From: Orobanche coerulescens
Lineage: Eukaryota > Streptophyta > Magnoliopsida > Lamiales > Orobanchaceae
Direction: 5' to 3'
NCBI GenBank assembly: GCA_033398695.1
Contig: CM065802.1
Coordinates: 80,710,096-80,774,095 of the forward strand
DNA length: 64,000 nucleotides
The notes below the pieces were generated by a model. That model saw nothing but the letters and a program-made list of their open reading frames with translations. It was not told the DNA's origin and searched no databases. The translations under genes and the position numbers were made by a program. Shown here piece by piece: positions 1 through 10,789 of this stretch; position 1 is the first letter of the stretch, and every line of letters starts with the position of its first letter.

Positions 1-2
1 TC

Positions 3-647
3 ACCTGGGCAGAGTTCCAGAGATTCATGAGAGATGAGTTTTGTCCGGAGCCGATCAAAAATCAGAGGATTAATGAATTCTTTTCAGCGAAACCGCAAGA
101 TGTATCGCTGTCTGAAGCTATTATTGATTTTAGCAAACAGCTCAGCTATGTACAAGATCAGGTAAGGACAGAAGAAGATAAGATCTATCATTTTAATAGG
201 AGAATGAAGCCGGAGATTCGTCATTACATGGCGGGTCTCATTTGTACTTCGTTGAGAGAGTATCGGAATAGGGCATTAGCCTACAAGCTATCCATATCAT
301 CGACTGAGCACATGTCAGAGTCGAAGAAACAGAAGACGGTTGGGAACTTTTCAGGAAATCACGGGAATGGTCCCCTTGAGGCTGGGACTTCGTGTCGTCA
401 TCCCAAGATGGTTCCTCGGTCATGTGATCAGAAGAGTAGTACCCCTGCAGTGAGTAATGTGAGCAACATGAAGACGTGTTATAACTGTAGTCGAGCAGGC
501 CATACCGCGAAGAATTGTCGTTCACCGTTAGTCAGCTGTTTCGAGTGTGGCCAGGTGGGTCACCGAGCTGTGCATTGCGAGACGGTAGCTGAGAGATTTG
601 GGGATCGAGGTTGCGTCTCTGCTCCGAAAGGACACGGAGATGCCTAG
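3..647 (+). CDS. Gag polyprotein, C-terminal part (RT-A)
   Basis: The frame is open from base 3 to a stop at 645-647, so the N-terminus is outside the window. The first part matches the retrotrans_gag core (TWAEFQRFM, then a helical region ending in HYMAGLICTSLREY). The end carries two CCHC zinc knuckles, CYNCSRAGHTAKNC and CFECGQVGHRAVHC. Gag packages element RNA into cytoplasmic particles. The related RT-D gag at 25554 has the same SWAEFQELM and RDYMSGLVC landmarks, so the two are homologous. Unlike RT-D, no protease follows: the frame ends soon after the second knuckle. The stretch is intact within the window, which is unusual among the mobile-element genes here. Confidence 0.85.
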   Translation, partial: TWAEFQRFMRDEFCPEPIKNQRINEFFSAKPQDVSLSEAIIDFSKQLSYVQDQVRTEEDKIYHFNRRMKPEIRHYMAGLICTSLREYRNRALAYKLSISSTEHMSESKKQKTVGNFSGNHGNGPLEAGTSCRHPKMVPRSCDQKSSTPAVSNVSNMKTCYNCSRAGHTAKNCRSPLVSCFECGQVGHRAVHCETVAERFGDRGCVSAPKGHGDA

Positions 648-1023
648 TGTGGTTTTTGAGGATTTCGGCGTAATCCGAATTCTTTGTGATTGTCTTGTTG
701 ATCATTTTGTGTTTGTTTTCTGTTTTCTTGACTGTGCATGTTTTCTTATATTAGTACCTCATGTTTTGTGATTGTTCGGATAATTGACTTGATTGTATTA
801 TCTATTTGATGACGATTGTCACTTGTTGGTTTTATTATGTCTCTACCTGTGGCGTTGTGATGGTCGTAGTGGAGCGTGTTTTCACGCCGTATGTCTCTTT
901 GCGTTGCTTGTAACGTTTTGCCATTGGGCGCGATTTTTTGGTTCGTGTGTATCTCGTTGAGTATTTCCTGGCGGGATATTGCTTCTCCCTACTTGTTTTA
1001 AATTTCGGGACGAAATTTATTTT
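648..1023 (+). other. Non-coding remainder between gag and polypurine tract (RT-A)
   Basis: T-rich, gene-free sequence in the position where pol would lie. It shows no RT, integrase or chromodomain motifs. It ends in the conserved TTTCGGGACGAAA that follows the chromodomain stop in the related element RT-D, suggesting that pol was lost while the 3' end needed for reverse transcription was kept. Confidence 0.6.
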
Positions 1024-1036
1024 AAGGAGGGTAGCA
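1024..1036 (+). other. Polypurine tract of RT-A
   Basis: AAGGAGGG immediately precedes the LTR start TGTAATACCC. This is the plus-strand primer site expected beside a 3' LTR. Confidence 0.75.
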
Positions 1037-1239
1037 TGTAATACCCGGGATTTTCGTTTCCAGTGAATTTAATTTTTTTCTATTGTTTAGTGGACTGTAC
1101 GTTGGTTGTGTCTATTTGATCGTGTGTCATGCATTGACACGTGTCGGTGGCGATTGAGATTGTAGTATGTTTGTCGTTCCGTTGGCAGGAACCATTGTTG
1201 TGATGAGTTTTGGGGTGAGCCTATTACCTGTTCAGTAGG

Positions 1240-1404
1240 AATATCGCACGCTAAGTATTTAGAGTAGCGCGCGCTATTAAGCGTCGTTAGCGCACGCTAA
1301 GTATTGTAGTTAGCGCACGTCAACGGGGGTTCCGGGATTGAGGCAGAAGCTATTGCCCTGGACTGGGCAGTCAATAGCGCATGTTATGTAGAGCGTAGCG
1401 CACG
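1240..1404 (+). repeat. Palindrome array, first part (RT-A U3)
   Basis: Several copies of the near-palindrome TTAGCGCACGCTAA and variants (tagcgcgcgcta, tcgcacgctaa, tagcgcatgtta). The array is continued at 8364-8642 beyond the CACTA-1 insertion. CACTA-1 inserted inside one copy. Confidence 0.75.
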
Positions 1405-1735
1405 CACTACTACAAAACAGGCTTTTAACAGCGGTTATTTGGGCCAATTAAAAGCGGTTCTGGAACCGTCGTTGTATGTACCGCTGTTAATTTTAACAGC
1501 GATTTTTGCAACCGCCGTTGAATTATAAAAATAATGGCGGTTAATTGTAACTGCTGTTAAACATGCCATTTAACAGCGGTTTCCGGTAACCGTTGTTAAC
1601 AGCTGACTCGTAACGGCGGTTAAAGAACCGCCGTTTATGTTTACAAATTAACAGCGGTTTTGGAGGAACCGCTGTTAAAGTTTCAAAGAATTTAACTGCG
1701 GTTTTGCTGAACCGCTATTATTTTGTCCAGATTTT
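1405..1735. repeat. CACTA-1 subterminal repeat array, left
   Basis: Alternating copies of AACAGCGGTT and AACCGCTGTTAA, many as inverted pairs 5-15 bp apart, for example the pair around 1651-1677. In En/Spm such subterminal repeats are bound by the element's accessory protein. Confidence 0.85.
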
Positions 1736-2296
1736 CCAAAAATTTTTGCATTATTTTGCACAATCCAGTACCTGACTCGGATCAAACTAATCAATAAACC
1801 ACCAATTTATCGAATCCAAACACACCGAAAAGAACTAACCAACACCAAATTCATTGAACCACCAATTCATTGAAAAAGATAATACAAAAAACACCAATTC
1901 ATACAAATAATTCATACAAATATCAAATGTACAATTCATATAAATAATTCACACAAAAAAAAAATCATGTCGCGAGACGATTTCGAACCTCCAAGAAATA
2001 AAGTCCCCAATCAACTCGAATTTTATTAATAATATCTTGAGACAGTGCTCCAACATCATCAAACATCTGCACATATAAACGTATAATAAACAAACTTTAA
2101 ATGTAAATGAGTAAACAGTTTTATCACTACTTCAAGTTAAAAATATACTACCTCCATCCAACTATCCAAAATACGCGCTCGGACGATAGTCGATATCTAG
2201 TGCATAACATAATAACCACACTCCCAACCTCCATTTTGTTTATTACACTAAAACAAAATAAGACACAATTGTATGAGTCGCTTTCAGTAAATAAAA

Positions 2297-2721
2297 TCAA
2301 CACACAACATACACAGTAAAAAACACACACATTGACACAAACACATAAAACACACCACACAAACACACACACACTGCACACAAACAAACAAACACAGACA
2401 CACACAGCACACACACACTGCATACACTGCACACACACACACATTGCACACACACAACACAGAAAAAAAAAACACCAACACAAACACACAATACACACAA
2501 ACATAAAAACACACAGTACACATACACACACTGCACAAATAGGAAACACACACACACACACACACTGCACACACAGCACACACACACTGCACACAAACAA
2601 ACAAACAAACACACACACACAGCACACACACACACTGCACACACACAACACAGAAAAAAACACCAACACAAACATAAAAATACACAGTACACACAGCGCA
2701 CACACACACTGCACAAATAGG

Positions 2722-2755
<34 letters not shown>

Positions 2756-3026
2756 CATACACACACACTGTACACACAGCACACACACACTGCGCACACA
2801 CACAACACAGAAGAAAAAAAACACCACAAACACACAACACACACACAAACATAAACACACACAGTACACACAACACACACACTGCACACAGACATACACA
2901 AACACACACATACACACAGTACACACACACATTGCACACAAAAAACATACACAAACACACACACGCACAGCACACGCACACACACATACACACACAGTAC
3001 CCACAGCACACAAACACACACAAACA

Positions 3027-3068
<42 letters not shown>

Positions 3069-3585
3069 GTACCCACAGCACACAAACACACAAACACAAA
3101 CACACGCACACACAGCACACACAAACGCAAACACACACACACACAGCACACACACACACTGCACAAAAAACACACAAACAAACGGACACTTCATACACGA
3201 TATGTTGGGAGAAGATCCTTAAGACGAAAGTTAACATCTATCCCAAAGGGAGAAGATCCTTACGACGTTAACCACGTCTATCCCAAAATAATTCGTGTTT
3301 CCAAAAATAATGTTGCCGTACACACTCAAATATTTACACACACACATACTGCACACACACACTGCGCACACACACAACACATAAAAAAAACACCAACACA
3401 AACACACAATACACACACAAACATAAACACACACAGTACACACAGCACACACACACACACTGCACACAAACATACACAAACACACATACACACAGTCCAC
3501 ACACACACATTGCACACAAACAAACATACACAAACACACACACACAACACATACACACATACACACACACAGTACACACAGCACA

Positions 3586-3645
<60 letters not shown>

Positions 3646-4380
3646 GCAAACAAACAAACACAAACACAAACACACACACACACTGCCACTGCACACACAC
3701 ACTGCACAGAAAAAAAAAAAAAAAAACGGACACTTCATACAGGATATGTTGGGAGAAGATCCTTAAGACGAAAGTTAACATCTATCCCAAAGGGAGAAGA
3801 TTCTTACGACGTTAACCACATCTATCCCAAAATAATTCGTGTTTCCAAAAACAATATTGTCGTACACACTCAAATATTTACACACACACACATATACTGC
3901 ACACACACACATAGACACGCACACACACACAACACAGAAAAAACACCAACACAAACACACAATACATACACAAACATAAACACACACAGTACACACAGCA
4001 CACACACACAGCACACAAGTCCACTCACACACATTGTACACAAACAAACATACACAAACACACACACACACATACACACACAGTACACACATCACATAAA
4101 CACACATAAACACAAACACACACACACACACACAGCACACAAACACACACAAAAACAAACACACACTGCCACTGCACACACATACACTGCACAGAAAAAA
4201 AATCCAACACAAACGAACACTTCATACACGATATGTTGGGAGAAGATCCTTAAGACGAAAGTCAACATCTATCCCAAAGGGAGAAGATCCTTACGACGTT
4301 AACCACATCTATCCCAAAATAATTCTTGTTTCCAAAAACAATGTTGTCGTACACACTCAAATATTTACACACACACACAC
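2297..4380. repeat. (CA)n-rich higher-order tandem repeat in Ulp1 intron
   Basis: CA-rich simple sequence is interrupted by three copies of a unique segment of roughly 150-170 bp starting near 3183, 3727 and 4211. Each begins with a variant of GGACACTTCATAC, then GGGAGAAGATCC twice and CTATCCCAAAATAATTC. The copies are about 545 and 485 bp apart, so the repeat unit is segment plus CA tract. A fourth, diverged copy lies at 7252-7380. Long open frames here (CVCVCV or HTHTHT proteins) are simple-sequence artefacts. Confidence 0.85.
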
Positions 4381-4989
4381 ACATATATTTACACTCATGT
4401 AATTAAATGTATTACCTTGGGATATATCCAACTAACCGTCTGCTTCGATTTACTTGTATGCATACCATTCATGGTCTTGAATGCGGTTACGGCACTGCTT
4501 AAAAGTAACAATAATATATTAAGTCGTTGATATAAAATTTTCAAGCAAATATGTTATAAATAAAATCTTACTTTTGGAATATGGCCTTAATGCGAGAGTC
4601 AGGCCTACTATGTAGTGAGCAAAACCATATAATAGTTCCTCTTGCTGGCACAATGACCAGAAGTTGCCAATGATGCCTACATTAATAAATGCATTTGAAA
4701 GAAAAAAATATATTACTAAACTATGTTGTAAAAAAATAAAGAAATAGTTTTGTTAAAAAGAAAATATTTTAAAATTTACAATCTTTAACTTACTTATGAT
4801 GGTAATCTCCCATGTATATTTGCTTCTTCGACTCAAGCATACGCGTCGATATATATCTCGAGATCTCCTCTCCCCTCTGTCTCATATTTTGTATAGATTG
4901 AGGATCAAAATATCCATACAAATCCTCATCCATCATGCCCACATTCATATTAGACAAATACCTACTTTGTTAAGCAAAATATTAATATA

Positions 4990-5080
4990 AAAAAAACACT
5001 CCACACACTGCACACAAACACACACACACACTGCCACATATTAAAAATACACACACACTGCACACACACTGCCACATAAT

Positions 5081-5120
<40 letters not shown>

Positions 5121-5335
5121 CATGCACACACACTGCACACAAACACACACACACACACTGCACATACACACACACACATTGCACACACAAACACACACAC
5201 ACTGCACGCAGTAAAAAAAAACACTGCCACATAGTCAAACACACACACACTGCACATACACACATACACACACTTCACACACACACAGCACATACAAACA
5301 CGCACTGTATACACACACATACTACGAATGTAATA
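4990..5335. repeat. (CA)n-rich tract in first Ulp1 intron
   Basis: Lies between exons ending at 5361 and starting at 4961 on the minus strand. It is made of ACACAC with repeated CACTGCACA and CTGCCACAT words. It contains no coding sequence. Confidence 0.8.
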
Positions 5336-5525
5336 AAATTCCATAAAAGAAATTACTCACATAGTCCAAAGTTGTACAACTGATAAACTAAGCCACTCGT
5401 TTCCTTGAACGATCTCTAAAATATCAGTGTGAGCGATGTACAATGGAACATCATCACCACCACAGCCAAAGATAGTTGCATCCCACGACACTGATAATGG
5501 ATTATTGTAAAAACTCGACGCAGCA

Positions 5526-7082
5526 CTAAGTAAGTCTTTCATGATGTCATCTTTAGTTTTTCCAAATATAGTTTTTATGTTCTTCACACGATCGTACACT
5601 TGCTCACATGTTTAGGGCATCGGCGCAAGTCCATTTCTGGGAATCCATTAAAATATTTTCGCAATCTATGATACGGGTGATGGCGACTGAGAAACCTCGG
5701 ATGTTGAGTGTAAACTATTTTATTTCCATATTTCAACTGGATGTAGCTTGTGTTTTCTTCACATATAGGACATGCATGATGTCTCTTCATACTATATCCA
5801 CTCAAGTTTCCATATGCAGTAAAGTCATTAATCGTACAAAATAACATTGCACGTAATTTGAAACTTTGCTGGCGGTAACCATCAAACACGTAAATCCCTT
5901 CATCCAAATCATTCTCAAGTCATCAATCAACGGACTTAGATAAACATCTATGTCATTTCCTGGTTGTTTTGATCCTGAAATCATCATTGACAACATAACA
6001 TACTTCTGTTTCATACATAACCAATGAGGTAGATTATATATCACAAGTAAAATAGGCCAAGAGCTATGCTTGGTGCTTAAGTTACCGAACGGATTCATTC
6101 CATCTGTGGAAAGTCCAAGCCTAAGGTTTCTTGCGTCACTCCCGAAATCTGGAAATAAATGATCTATTTTCTTCCATTGTGCAGCATCAGATGGATGACG
6201 AATTAGCTCGTCGCATTTTCTCTCATTTGCGTGCCATATGAGATTCTTATCATCTCTATTAGCAAACAATCGCTTGAACCTTGGAACAATCAGAAGATAC
6301 CATAACAAATTCGCGGGAGGTCATTGTTATGTGTTCTCTCCATCATTCTTCACTTTGTATCGTGATACCCCACACCTAGGATACTTATGCAACTCTTCAA
6401 ACTCTTTTCTGTACAGTATGCAATCATTGGGACAAGCGTGTACTTTTTTATACTCCATACCCATCGGACACAAAACCTTCTTCACCTCATAGGTATGCTT
6501 AGGCAATGTATTGCCTTTTGGTAGCATCTCATTCATCAACTAGAGCAATTCGGTGAAACTTTTGTCACTCCACCCATTTATTGCCTTCAAATTAACCAGC
6601 TTCAACACGGCAGATAGTCGTGTGAAATTTTCACACCCTAGATACAATGTAGTCTCTGAATCACTTTTCAACACATCATAAACATGAGCTCTTTGAAATG
6701 ATTCTTGTCCGACATCACGAATCATTTCTTCAAATTGATCACCATCTATATCTACATCAGTGTTTCTAGTTGGAACATCTACTATTTCGCCATGCCATAT
6801 CCACACCATATAGTTGGTGTTTATCCCCTCACAAACAAGATGTTCACGAATTGTGTCAGCCTCATGTCGTCTCCCATTCATACACTTCACACAAGGGCAA
6901 AAGTATCGTTCATCGGGTTCCGAGCGATGTTGTCGAGCAAATTTAAGAAATTGCTCAATTCCATTGTCATAATCAGCACTCGCACCACTTGCATTCATCC
7001 AACTTCGATCCATTTCTTCTTTTCTGTTACACATACTATGAAATTCAATTGGTATTGTTTTGTATAAGGGAAAGAATTTCAT
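5526..7082 (-). pseudogene. TNP2-like CACTA transposase, N-terminal part
   Basis: Read on the minus strand from 7082, the frame has a transposase-associated domain (MDRSWMNASG, then FCPCVKCMNGRRHEADTIREH), then GWSDKSFTELL, KKVLCPMGMEYKKVHACPND, YRKEFEELHKYPRCG, WYLLIVPRFKRLFAN, GLSTDGMNPFGNLSTKHSSW, YGNLSGYSMKRHHACPICEE and YDRVKNIKTIFGKTK. These are successive landmarks of plant TNP2/TNPD transposases. Breaks are a TAG at 6540-6542, loss of frame near 6320 and 5850, and a shift plus stop near 5600-5610. The relic ends after KTIFGKTK and passes straight into the Ulp1-like sequence. The C-terminal catalytic half is therefore missing, most simply by an internal deletion. Confidence 0.9.
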
Positions 7083-8059
7083 TTCTATATGATTACTAAC
7101 TTTTTGAAAATTGTTTTAACAGAGAATGACAAAGGTATGGTTGTCCTATAATTGTTGTTTAAAATAGAAACATGAACGACGGTTATCAAAATAGAATTAA
7201 CTGTATACTACGTCAACTTATGGCTTTGTCAAGATTGCTAACTCTATCTGCACGAACTGTTGGGCGAAGATCCTTAAGACGAATGTTAACATCTATCCCA
7301 AAAGAAGAAGATCCTTAAGAAGTTAACCAAATCTATCCCAAAATAATTCGTGTTTCACAAAATAGTGTTGTCAAAAGCAACACACATAATTAAACACACA
7401 CACTCAACTAAATCGATTAAATTATACGACAAACAAGAAGAAAATAACACGTAAAACTGCATTACACACTCACATACACATAGTGCACACGCACATACAT
7501 ATTTTGTCTGTTATGTGCATTTCAATACTACGTTTGTGATTATTGTGGTTTTATTGAGGTTTTAACATTGTTCTCCAAAACAATCCAGGTATAATTAAAA
7601 GTCCACACACAAACAATACACACAAACACACAACACACACTACCACACACAAAATACACACACACACACACACACACACACTGTACACAGTGCCACACAC
7701 ACACAAAACACAATACAGCCTCACACACAATACACATACACACACTGCATGCACACACACTACACACACACTACCACACCTATACATGCACATACACACA
7801 CAACACACACATATTAAACAGCATACAACAATCCTTAAAAGACTAGATAAAATTACCAAATAGAAACAAAGAAGAGAGTTCGGAATAATTACCAAATAAT
7901 CCGCGGTCGATTGCGAAATGTCGAGGAGGTTGCGGGGTCGCAAGGTCGCCGGAGGTCACGGGTCAACTGTGAAAAGTCGGGAAGTCAGAAGCATAGGAAG
8001 AAAGAAAGGAAAAAAAGAAAGGAAGAAAGAAAGAAAGAAGACCGGGTAGTAATTAAATA
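7083..8059. other. 5' non-coding region of CACTA-1
   Basis: Lies upstream of the minus-strand transposase and probably contains its promoter and leader. It holds the diverged fourth copy of the 150-bp segment (7252-7380), short CA tracts at 7470-7500 and 7610-7810, and a GAAA/GGAA tract at 8000-8040. No protein-coding sequence is recognised. Confidence 0.6.
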
Positions 8060-8363
8060 GAAAATTAACAGTGATTACAGAAAACCACTGTTAAAATTAA
8101 AAAAATGTTTAGCAGTGGTTAACCATACAACCGCTGTTAACAGAGGAAAAACAACAGCGGTTTCTACGCAGTCGTTAATTTTACGAATATAACAGCGGTT
8201 TTTTTGCAACCGTCATTAGATGTCCGAATTTAACAGCAGTTTCTGTATTAACCGCTGTTAATTTGTCATAATATTTATGATTCGTGCCACCGCACAAATT
8301 TAACAGCGGTTTGGCATAACCGCTGTTAATTGTCCGCTGTTAAATGGGTATTTTGTAGTAGTG
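8060..8363. repeat. CACTA-1 subterminal repeat array, right
   Basis: Same AACAGCGGTT/AACCGCTGTTAA units as the left end, ending in TTTTGTAGTAGTG. The stretch just before it (8000-8040) is a GAAA/GGAA-rich simple repeat. Confidence 0.85.
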
Positions 8364-8642
8364 ACGCTATGGTGCGATAGTAGCACACACTATCGGAAAG
8401 GTTGCGCAGGCTACCTGGTAATTTGGGTTCAGTCCAGAAGTTACGGGACTGGATTAGCGTTTTGTCTAGCGCATGCTACGAGGTAGTGTAGCGCGCATTA
8501 ATGTCAGTAGTTAGCGTACGCTATTGGAGACATAGCGCACACTAACTGTTGGTCGAGTTCAGTCCAGAAGTCACTGGACTGAGATATTGGGCGATATATA
8601 CCCCGATAGCACACGCTAATCCAGATGATTAGCGCACGCTAA
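8364..8642 (+). repeat. Palindrome array, second part (RT-A U3)
   Basis: Continues the array with variants such as tagcgcatgcta, ttagcgtacgcta, tagcgcacacta and, last, a complete TTAGCGCACGCTAA at 8629-8642. About twelve copies occur in both parts together, counted by eye. The last copy ends 3 bp before the inverted repeat that holds the TATA box. Confidence 0.75.
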
Positions 8643-8645
8643 TTT

Positions 8646-8669
8646 GTGTCCAGTATAAATACTGGACAC
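8646..8669 (+). promoter_or_regulatory. TATA box in an inverted repeat (RT-A LTR)
   Basis: Two perfect 10-bp arms, GTGTCCAGTA and TACTGGACAC, flank TAAA, so that TATAAA lies at 8654-8659 at the centre of a possible hairpin. It is probably the U3/R promoter of the LTR. Its position just after the palindrome array parallels RT-D. Confidence 0.6.
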
Positions 8670-9579
8670 CAGTCTAGAATCTTCATTTTTTTTCATTTAT
8701 TCTTCTTTCTCCGCGAGTTTGAGACGTGGTGACTAGGGTTCGCGATCTGGGCTGATTTTCTTCCATTCCAAGGTGCCTTGGAGGTCTCTAAGTGATTGTA
8801 ACAACATCTAATCTATTGTTCTTCATAAGATCAAGGTAATTTCTTGATTTTTCTTCAAGTTGACTTTTTGGGAGTTTTGTTCTTGATTTCGTTTTCCATC
8901 TGATTTTGATAAACCGATTATTGTTAAATGATGTTGTTAAACATATCCTATGGATTGTATATCCATATTTTGGTTTGGAATTCCATTTTCGTGTTTTGTC
9001 GGGACGGTTTGCGTTCTTGGCCATTTTGGGGGAAATCCTCGAACTCTTGTCGTTTGTTCCTTCAATTCAGCTGCTATGGGTCGTGCTATGGATTTCATTT
9101 TCATTTTTGTTATTGTCCTTCGTAGTTTATTGTTGCGGGTTGTCATTCGGCAGAGTTGGCGGGTTCCTAGACGGTGAGAGTCTTCTCACTTCGGTCGATC
9201 CTCCGTGTTTGTGATTGTTTGAGGCAAGTACCTTGTTCATACATTACTTGTTTTGTGGATATGATGATTAGTGATCGTCTTAGTGTGTTTGCTTGGTTGT
9301 TTAGAATGAACTTTCAAATGATTCGGTCTAGCCTCGTTAAAGGCTCACTTTCAAAACGCGTGTGTTTTGTGAATGGTGTGGTTTGTGAATGGATAAGTGA
9401 ACCCTATAAATACGCTTGGTGTTGTTGTTGTGCTTTGATAATATATACATATATTATCTCATTTCGGTGCGTTGTGATTTGACATTTGTGTCGTGCTATG
9501 TGTTTGTTACCTTTGGGAGAATTGTTTGGATATCATTGGCGTGTTGTGTTATGTGTGTGAATATGTGTATATGGGCGGG

Positions 9580-9850
9580 GTCTACGGTGACACATGACAT
9601 GTGATCATGTGGTCAGGATGCAACAAGTGATTGATCCAACCGTGAGAGCCTCGGGATACCTACAGTGACACATGGATTGTGATCATGTGGTCAGGAGACA
9701 ACAAGTGATTGATCCAACCGTGAGATGACATGGCAAGTGATCACGGTGGTATAAGAAACCTACGGTGACACATGACATGCGATCATGTGGTCAGGAGACA
9801 ACAAGTTATTGATCCAACAGTGAGATGACGTGGCATGTGTTCACGGTGTT
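9580..9850 (+). repeat. Tandem repeat in RT-A LTR
   Basis: Three imperfect copies of a unit of roughly 80-105 bp containing GGTGACACATGACATGTGAT, GTGGTCAGGA, CAACAAGTGATTGATCCAAC and CGTGAGA. The third copy ends with a variant TGTTCACGG. No coding potential is seen. Confidence 0.75.
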
Positions 9851-10681
9851 ATGTATATGATTTTGGATATGTATTGACCAGGTCGAGCACTTTGGATGTG
9901 ACCGAGATTTCGTATCTTGGGTGGTTATGTTTTGCTGATTTTTATGTCCATCGAGGACACGTGGCGTGGGTTATGACCCTGTGAATTGTTGTTGGTTTTT
10001 AATTGTGAAAGTAAACCTTTGAGCTGTGACCCTTGTTGATTTTGGAAAGGGAAGGATTCGATAATCCTAAATTTTTTTCCGTTAAAACTCCCGAGGTCAT
10101 TTTAAACCATTTTACAATTGTTCTCATGATTTGAGATCTTTAGAATTTGGAAAGCTTTACCTAAACTCTTGCCTCGGGAAGTATTTCCGTTATGTTTGAA
10201 TCTTTGAGGATTCCTGGTTAGTATTATTATTCTTGGAACTTGAATTGTATGACTTGTATTTTGCACTTTGTACTTGCACTAGCAAAATAGTGGAATTTTG
10301 CTAACCCCCGAGTAATCGGGGGGTGGATGTCTGTATTTGCATTCAGATTTCGGGAGCATAACACAGGGCCGGCATGAATGATGATGAAAGATGATCGATA
10401 CTAATAACATGAAGACCCGTACGTTGTCGTATGGGTAGTTGTACTTTATTTCCACTGCAATATCTGTTTTCCGTTGTACGGGAGTGTGTTGTATTCGACC
10501 CCTGCGTGGGCATGTTTTGAGATTGAGTTGTATGTATTAATTGAAAGACCAAATCGGTCTACTGAATCATATTAGCCTTAAAGGCGATGTTTAGATGTTT
10601 AATTATTTTTACCATCCTGGTAGATCCTTGAGAAAAGGGTCTACGGTGTGTAATATCCCTGAGTGGATTGGGGATGTTATA

Positions 10682-10789
10682 ATTAACCTGATAAGCTAGC
10701 TGGTAGCTAATAAGCTAGGTGTACCAAACGGTTCTTTTTAAATAAGCTCAAAAAATAACTACCTTATTTTTACGAATATACAGCATATT
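10682..10789. other. Short sequence between RT-A and CACTA-2
   Basis: About 108 bp of AT-rich DNA with repeated AAGCTAG/ATAAGCT words. No feature recognised. Confidence 0.4.

Larger units (their letters stand above)
2137..5525 (-). pseudogene. Ulp1 (C48) protease-like gene of CACTA-1
   Basis: Five exons can be placed with GT/AG borders and matching phases: about 5525-5361 (EWLSLSVVQLWT), 4961-4794 (YGYFDPQSIQN, RMLESKKQIYMGDY), 4676-4572 (HHWQLLVIVPARGTIIWFCS), 4494-4416 (AVTAFKTMNG, TVSWIYPK) and 2247 downward (CNKQNGGWECGYYVMH). The HW histidine is at 4670-4672 and the active-site cysteine of ECGYYVM at 2218-2220, as in Ulp1/SUMO-protease folds; the acidic residue is not obvious. A TAG at 2197-2199 follows the cysteine motif directly, truncating the catalytic exon. 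Plant CACTA elements often carry such protease ORFs. The last intron (2248-4415) holds the CA/GT satellite. The 5' end runs into the transposase relic without a start codon, so this looks like a remnant joined by deletion. Confidence 0.8.
1405..8363 (-). mobile_element. CACTA-1: CACTA (En/Spm) DNA transposon
   Basis: Both ends carry the 13-bp terminal inverted repeat CACTACTACAAAA. The element is flanked by a 3-bp target duplication ACG (1402-1404 and 8364-8366), the size expected for CACTA transposons. Subterminal regions hold many TTAACAGCGGTT/AACCGCTGTTAA repeats. On the minus strand it carries a TNP2-like transposase and, downstream, a Ulp1-like protease gene. Both are disrupted and the transposase lacks its C-terminal half, so the copy cannot be autonomous. 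About 2 kb are CA-rich tandem repeats. Confidence 0.95.
1..10681 (+). mobile_element. RT-A: gag-only Tekay-like Ty3/gypsy element, 3' part
   Basis: The order seen is gag (two zinc knuckles), about 370 bp without coding sequence, a polypurine tract, then one LTR starting TGTAATACCC at 1037. The LTR is interrupted by CACTA-1 and ends near 10681 (TGTTATA, expected TGTTACA). No protease, RT, RNase H or integrase is found between gag and the polypurine tract, so this is either a deletion derivative or a non-autonomous gag-only element of the kind called TR-GAG. The 5' LTR lies left of the window, so the target duplication cannot be read. The motif TTTCGGGACGAAA before the tract is shared with RT-D, supporting the Tekay assignment. 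Confidence 0.8.
1037..10681 (+). repeat. 3' LTR of RT-A, split by CACTA-1
   Basis: The LTR consists of 1037-1404 and 8364-10681, about 2.7 kb without the insertion. It begins TGTAATACC and ends near TGTTATA. It holds a palindrome array, a TATA box in an inverted repeat (8646-8669), a tandem repeat (9580-9850) and no gene. The right boundary is inferred from the sister LTRs, which end TGTTACA, and may be off by a few bases. Confidence 0.75.

Noticed and set aside
2148..3237. Long open frames of Cys-Val or His-Thr repeats on both strands
   Set aside because: They arise because CA/GT repeats have few stops in any frame; frames on both strands are open together and no domain is present.
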